This document shows, in pieces, positions 55,971 to 59,422 of a stretch of DNA of 59,422 nt. The notes under the pieces were generated by a model. That model saw only the letters and a list, made by a program, of their open reading frames with translations. It did not search any database and was not told the DNA's origin. Location of the stretch: NCBI GenBank assembly GCA_019509785.1, contig JAEKLQ010000046.1, positions 975 to 60,396 of the forward strand, given 5' to 3'. Each line of letters starts with the position of its first letter. The stretch's first letter is position 1. This DNA comes from Fibrobacterota bacterium. Lineage in GTDB: Bacteria; Fibrobacterota; Fibrobacteria; UBA11236. A program made the position numbers and the translations under genes.

Positions 55971-56564
55971 ATGCGCACCCGCGACCCCCGGAAGGAAAGC
56001 CTTCTCCGCAGCAAGGCCATGGCCATGGTCGTGAAAGACGGCTTCAAGGGCTTCAGCATGCAGAAGCTCGCCAAGGCCGCCCGGGTCTCCCCCGCCACCA
56101 TCTATATCTATTGGAAGGATAGGGACGATCTCCTCCTCCAGCTCTACGTGGAAGTCTTCGCCAAGATGATGGAAACCACCATGAGGGACTTCCATCCCGG
56201 CATGCCCTTCCACGAGGGATTGAAACACCAATGGAACAACCGGGCCCGCTGGTTCCTCGACCACCCCATTGAGGCGGCCTTCATGGAACAAGTGCGCTTC
56301 TCCCCTTTGCATGACCGCGCCCAGGCCGCGCTGGGGCCCAGCTATGCCGAGGCTATGAAGGCCTTCGTGCGAGGCGCGATCGCCCGCAAGGAACTCATTA
56401 AGGTTCCCGTCGAGGTATATTGGTCGGTTGCCTTCGCGCCTTTGTACCAACTCATCAAATTCCATCAGCACGGGAAGGGCATGCCCGGCTCCGGGCCCTT
56501 CGTCCTCGACGACAAGCTGATGCACCTGACCCTTGATCTCGTTTTGAAAGCCCTGAAACCCTGA
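55971..56564 (+). CDS. TetR-family transcriptional regulator
   Basis: 197 aa. The N-terminal helix-turn-helix is classic: AMAMVVKDGFKGFSMQKLAK, then AARVSPATIYIYWKDRDDLL. The C-terminal ligand domain is helical and rich in Met and aromatics, suiting hydrophobic ligands. Likely a repressor of itself and of the MFS gene 7 nt downstream, acting at the palindrome just upstream; the ligand would be a transported drug-like compound. The start ATG 55971 removes the operator from the coding region. Confidence 0.9.
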   Translation: MRTRDPRKESLLRSKAMAMVVKDGFKGFSMQKLAKAARVSPATIYIYWKDRDDLLLQLYVEVFAKMMETTMRDFHPGMPFHEGLKHQWNNRARWFLDHPIEAAFMEQVRFSPLHDRAQAALGPSYAEAMKAFVRGAIARKELIKVPVEVYWSVAFAPLYQLIKFHQHGKGMPGSGPFVLDDKLMHLTLDLVLKALKP

Positions 56565-56571
56565 GGTAACC

Positions 56572-57885
56572 ATGAACGCTCCCGCCCAACCCCATGTTTT
56601 CACCTCGTATCAGAAGTTCGTGATCGCCATGCTGGCCTTCCTGCAGTTCAGCGTCATCCTCGACTTCATGATCATGAGCCCCTTGGGAGCCCTGCTGATG
56701 CCGGCGCTCTCCATCTCCCCGCGCCAATTCGGGCTGGCCGTATCCGCCTACGCTTTCGCCGCGGGCATCTCGGGAATCCTGGCGGCCGGCTTCGCGGATA
56801 AATTCGATCGCAAGAAGCTACTGCTCTTCTTCTATACGGGCTTCATGTTGGGAACCTTCTTTTGCGGCATCGCGCCAACCTACCATCTCCTCTTGATGGC
56901 CCGTATCGTCACCGGCGTGTTCGGCGGCGTCATCGGATCCATCGGCATGGCCATCATCGCCGACATCTTCCCTTTGCAGGTGCGCGGGCGCGTGATGGGC
57001 TTCGTGCAGGCCGCCTTCGGCGCCAGCCAGGTGATGGGCCTTCCCATCGGCCTCTGGCTGGGAAACCACTTCGGATGGCACGCGCCCTTCATCATGATCG
57101 TCGGCGTAAGCGGTTGCGTTGGTCTCGTCATTTTCGCCAAGATGCAGCCCATCACGGCCCACATCAAGGCGCAGACCACGCGCAATCCACTATTGCATCT
57201 TTTCAAGACGGTCAAGCAGGGCCGCTACCTGCAGGCTTTCCTGGCCACCATGTTCCTGGCCACCGGCGGATTCATGCTCATGCCCTTCGCCAGCGCCTTC
57301 AGCGTAAACAACCTCAAGATCGATCTGGATCACCTTCCCTGGGTCTACTTCGCCACCGGCATATCCGCCTTCCTCGTCGGCCCCTTGCTGGGCAAATTGA
57401 GCGACAAGATCGGCAAGTACCGTCTGTTTTGCCTGGGCTCTTCCGCCACCATCGCCACGGTCCTGATCTTCACCCGCCTGGGGGAAACCCCGCTGGCATG
57501 GGTCATCGTCATCAACATGGTCCTGTTCGCGGCCATCAACGCCCGCATGATTTCCAGCCAGGCCCTGGTCTCGGGCGTGCCGGATCTTCCCGATCGCGGC
57601 GCCTTCATGGCCGTAAACAATTCCGTCGCCCAGCTTTCCGGAGGAGTGGCGGCCGCGGTGGCGGGCCTCATCGTGGTGCAACGTCCCGGACAGCCCCTGG
57701 AACGCTACGAAGTACTGGGTTGGGTGGTTTCGGCCGCCACCATAATCACCATCGCCCTCATGTACCCCATCCATAAGATGGTAATGGCCAAGCTGGCCAA
57801 GGGCGGATCGGGAATGGGGCCCGGGGCGATGCCCTCGGGAGCGCCGGGAACAGGCAAACCTGCCGAAGCTCCCGCGGCCCACTGA
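56572..57885 (+). CDS. MFS transporter (DHA-type efflux candidate)
   Basis: 437 aa with 12 membrane helices. The loop 2-3 motif reads GFADKFDRKKLLLF (the G-x-x-D-R-x-G-R-K variant of MFS), and ARIVTGVFGGVIGSIGMAIIADIF matches the drug-efflux arm. A Gly/Pro/Ala-rich tail of about 25 aa ends the protein. TGAGGTAACC precedes ATG 56572. Operon with the TetR gene suggests inducible efflux; substrate unknown. Confidence 0.88.
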   Translation: MNAPAQPHVFTSYQKFVIAMLAFLQFSVILDFMIMSPLGALLMPALSISPRQFGLAVSAYAFAAGISGILAAGFADKFDRKKLLLFFYTGFMLGTFFCGIAPTYHLLLMARIVTGVFGGVIGSIGMAIIADIFPLQVRGRVMGFVQAAFGASQVMGLPIGLWLGNHFGWHAPFIMIVGVSGCVGLVIFAKMQPITAHIKAQTTRNPLLHLFKTVKQGRYLQAFLATMFLATGGFMLMPFASAFSVNNLKIDLDHLPWVYFATGISAFLVGPLLGKLSDKIGKYRLFCLGSSATIATVLIFTRLGETPLAWVIVINMVLFAAINARMISSQALVSGVPDLPDRGAFMAVNNSVAQLSGGVAAAVAGLIVVQRPGQPLERYEVLGWVVSAATIITIALMYPIHKMVMAKLAKGGSGMGPGAMPSGAPGTGKPAEAPAAH

Positions 57886-57980
57886 GATCCGGAGAGGATA
57901 TCCGCGGCCTCGCGCAACTATTATGCCTCGCAACGCGTCCAATGCTCGCAGGCCTCACCGGCTTGCAGGAGAATGGGACG

Positions 57981-58532
57981 ATGTGGATCAAGATCGCAAC
58001 TGCCGCAATCGTCATCGCCGTCAAGGGCGCTTTCGCCCTTGACCTACACGACGATGCCTTAACCGGCGTCTACATCGCCAAGGCCTCGGCCCCCTTTTGG
58101 ATTACGCCGACCTTGCTCGGCGAACACCCCTTCCGGGACGGCCACTGGTTGAACCCCTTCAGCTTGGAAGCCATCCCCAACGATTTTCAGATGGTCGCAA
58201 TCACCCTACCCGACCTGTACGTACTGGGCGGAATCGCCTCGGGATAAAGCGGTGGAGGGCTTCGGGACCAGCGCATCCTGGCTCGCAACGTGGAGCTCGG
58301 ATCTTCCGCCGTCTTCTTCGCCCTTATGATCGCCCTCAACGTCGCCATGGGCGAAGGGCGCGGATCGGAGATCGGGTCAGTCGTAGCTCTCATTGCCTTG
58401 GAAACGTGCCTTTTAGCGCTCCCAACGGTCTTCCCATTTGATGCCGAAAACCGGCGCGATTCATCGGAGAATCCTACCGCGGCCAATCCTCCGCCCAGAT
58501 ACCCCCTTTTGTCGCTCCGCATTCCGTTCTAA
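57981..58532 (+). pseudogene. Membrane-protein gene broken by an in-frame stop
   Basis: From ATG 57981 (AGGAG 9 nt upstream) 88 codons encode a hydrophobic segment and a loop (FWITPTLLGEHPFRDGHW, NPFSLEAIPNDFQM) ending at TAA 58245-58247. The same frame stays open to 58532 and encodes two more membrane-like segments (AVFFALMIALNVAM, GSVVALIALETCLLALP). One gene with a nonsense codon, or two compensating indels near 58244-58265, fits better than two genes. Family not recognised. Confidence 0.5.
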
Positions 58533-58567
58533 ACCGCCGAGGAGCAGCGCATCTGGCGCGTGCTCGG

Positions 58568-59407
58568 CTAGGGGGAGACGACCAAACGCCGGGATCGGCC
58601 GGCAGCATCGATGGCCCGCAGGCGCGGGGGACCGCCGTCCATAATCAGGAGGACCAACGGATTGGCCGCGCCCCGCGCGAAGACGCGGGAGGCCGAGGCG
58701 GAGGGCCTGGGCGGCAGTACGGCGGCGGCAGGGAAATCGCTGCTATAGGCCACCCAATCGACGTCCATGTACATGTCCTGGGTCGGCGCCGGCCCGCCCC
58801 AGCCCGCGATGTTGCCGCTCCAATGGTTCAGCATCATGGCGGCCTCCTGGTCCGGCACCTGCTTGGTCAGCGAACCGGCCGGCTTCCCGTCCACGAAGTA
58901 ATCCACGCTGCCGGGGTGCCAATCGAAACGGTATTCGTGGAAATCGGCGGCGGGATCGAAATCCAGTCTCACCAACTTGTAGTCGACGTCGGTCTGGATA
59001 TGATGCAAGGTGAAGTGCAGGTCGCGGTTGTCCTTGGTCAGCATCTCCACGTCGATTTCGTTGAGCGGCGAATCCCGGTATACGAACCATCCTACCACGC
59101 CCCCCGGCACATGCGAGGTACGGATCGACGCGCGGTAGCTGCCGTAGCGGAAGTCGGATCTTTTGGAGGCGATCTCGGCGCAGACCGGCTTGGTCCCGGG
59201 CGGCGAGGCGCTCAGTTTGAGGGTAAGGATGCCCCCGGCCACGGAGACGTTCTGCGCCGAATGCACGCGGGTATCATCGCCCCAGGTCGAGATGTCCCAA
59301 AAGGCATTGAGCTCGTCCAGGCTGTTGAAGTCCTGTTTAATGGTTTCGGCCGGGGCGGTGATGGCGAGGGCCAGCGCGAAAGCGGCGGCGCGCAGGGTAT
59401 TGGGCAT
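58568..59407 (-). CDS. Secreted GH16 beta-glucanase-like enzyme
   Basis: 279 aa. A signal peptide (AAFALALAITAPAE), then a jelly-roll with the GH16 active site E117-I-D119-V-E121 (nucleophile and acid/base glutamates) and FRYGSYRASIRTS, WHPGSVDYFVDG and WGGPAPTQDMYMDVDWVAY. GH16 members cut beta-1,3/1,4-glucans or xyloglucan/agar-like polymers; the target cannot be told. The C-terminal 50 residues, after an Ala/Pro/Ser linker, end MDGGPPRLRAIDAAGR, like a short sorting tail. GGAG lies 6 nt before ATG 59407, so the gene is complete. Confidence 0.88.
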   Translation of the reverse strand: MPNTLRAAAFALALAITAPAETIKQDFNSLDELNAFWDISTWGDDTRVHSAQNVSVAGGILTLKLSASPPGTKPVCAEIASKRSDFRYGSYRASIRTSHVPGGVVGWFVYRDSPLNEIDVEMLTKDNRDLHFTLHHIQTDVDYKLVRLDFDPAADFHEYRFDWHPGSVDYFVDGKPAGSLTKQVPDQEAAMMLNHWSGNIAGWGGPAPTQDMYMDVDWVAYSSDFPAAAVLPPRPSASASRVFARGAANPLVLLIMDGGPPRLRAIDAAGRSRRLVVSP

Positions 59408-59422
59408 ATCTACTCCGCCCCC

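Overview
The window is 59.4 kb of GC-rich bacterial chromosome carrying about 50 genes and no rRNA, tRNA, CRISPR array or insertion sequence that I can see. It looks Gram-negative: there are several signal-peptide-plus-beta-barrel proteins, a lipoprotein candidate, a RapA homologue and CstA. Two carbohydrate-active secreted enzymes (GH2 and GH16) end in segments like type IX secretion sorting tails. The only housekeeping-type sigma factor is a short (271 aa) form lacking region 1.1. Together these suggest the Fibrobacterota-Bacteroidota superphylum, with an uncultured GC-rich Fibrobacterota-like soil lineage my best guess (inference, moderate to low confidence).

Layout. 1-3.3 kb: CPBP protease end, an AT-rich patch with a frameshifted small gene, and two unknown proteins. 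3.3-6.3 kb: diheme cytochrome c and two radical SAM genes. 6.4-25.7 kb: a chemosensory and two-component island. It holds a leftward operon cheR-cheD-cheY-cheX-cheB, a membrane sensor-like protein, a MASE1/PAS histidine kinase with its NtrC-type sigma-54 activator, a rightward operon (small acidic protein, cheA, cheW, MCP, porin-like protein, MCP), a SpoIIAA/STAS-like protein, a receiver fused to a degenerate PP2C domain, and a soluble histidine kinase. 25.7-31.2 kb: phosphohexomutase, NDH-2 and small metabolic or unknown genes. 31.2-38.3 kb: CstA, a DUF3592-like protein, a large toxin/effector-like protein and a secreted protein with a histidine-rich motif. 38.4-45.2 kb: short sigma factor, DUF433 protein, FtsH, two secreted proteins and a KefB-type antiporter. 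45.2-51.6 kb: metallophosphoesterase, ECF sigma with zinc anti-sigma, a secreted GH2 enzyme and a secreted Asp-box propeller protein. 51.7-59.4 kb: RapA, an NAD(P)-binding protein, a TetR/MFS pair with a visible operator, a broken membrane-protein gene and a secreted GH16 glucanase.

The most striking signal is regulatory. Three near-perfect sigma-54 (-24/-12) promoters, plus a weaker fourth, stand before cheR, the cheA operon, the receiver/PP2C operon and the STAS-like gene. They surround the one sigma-54 activator gene in the window. The sequence thus supports a chemosensory array switched on as a unit by its own MASE1-PAS kinase and NtrC-type regulator, with no flagellar genes nearby.
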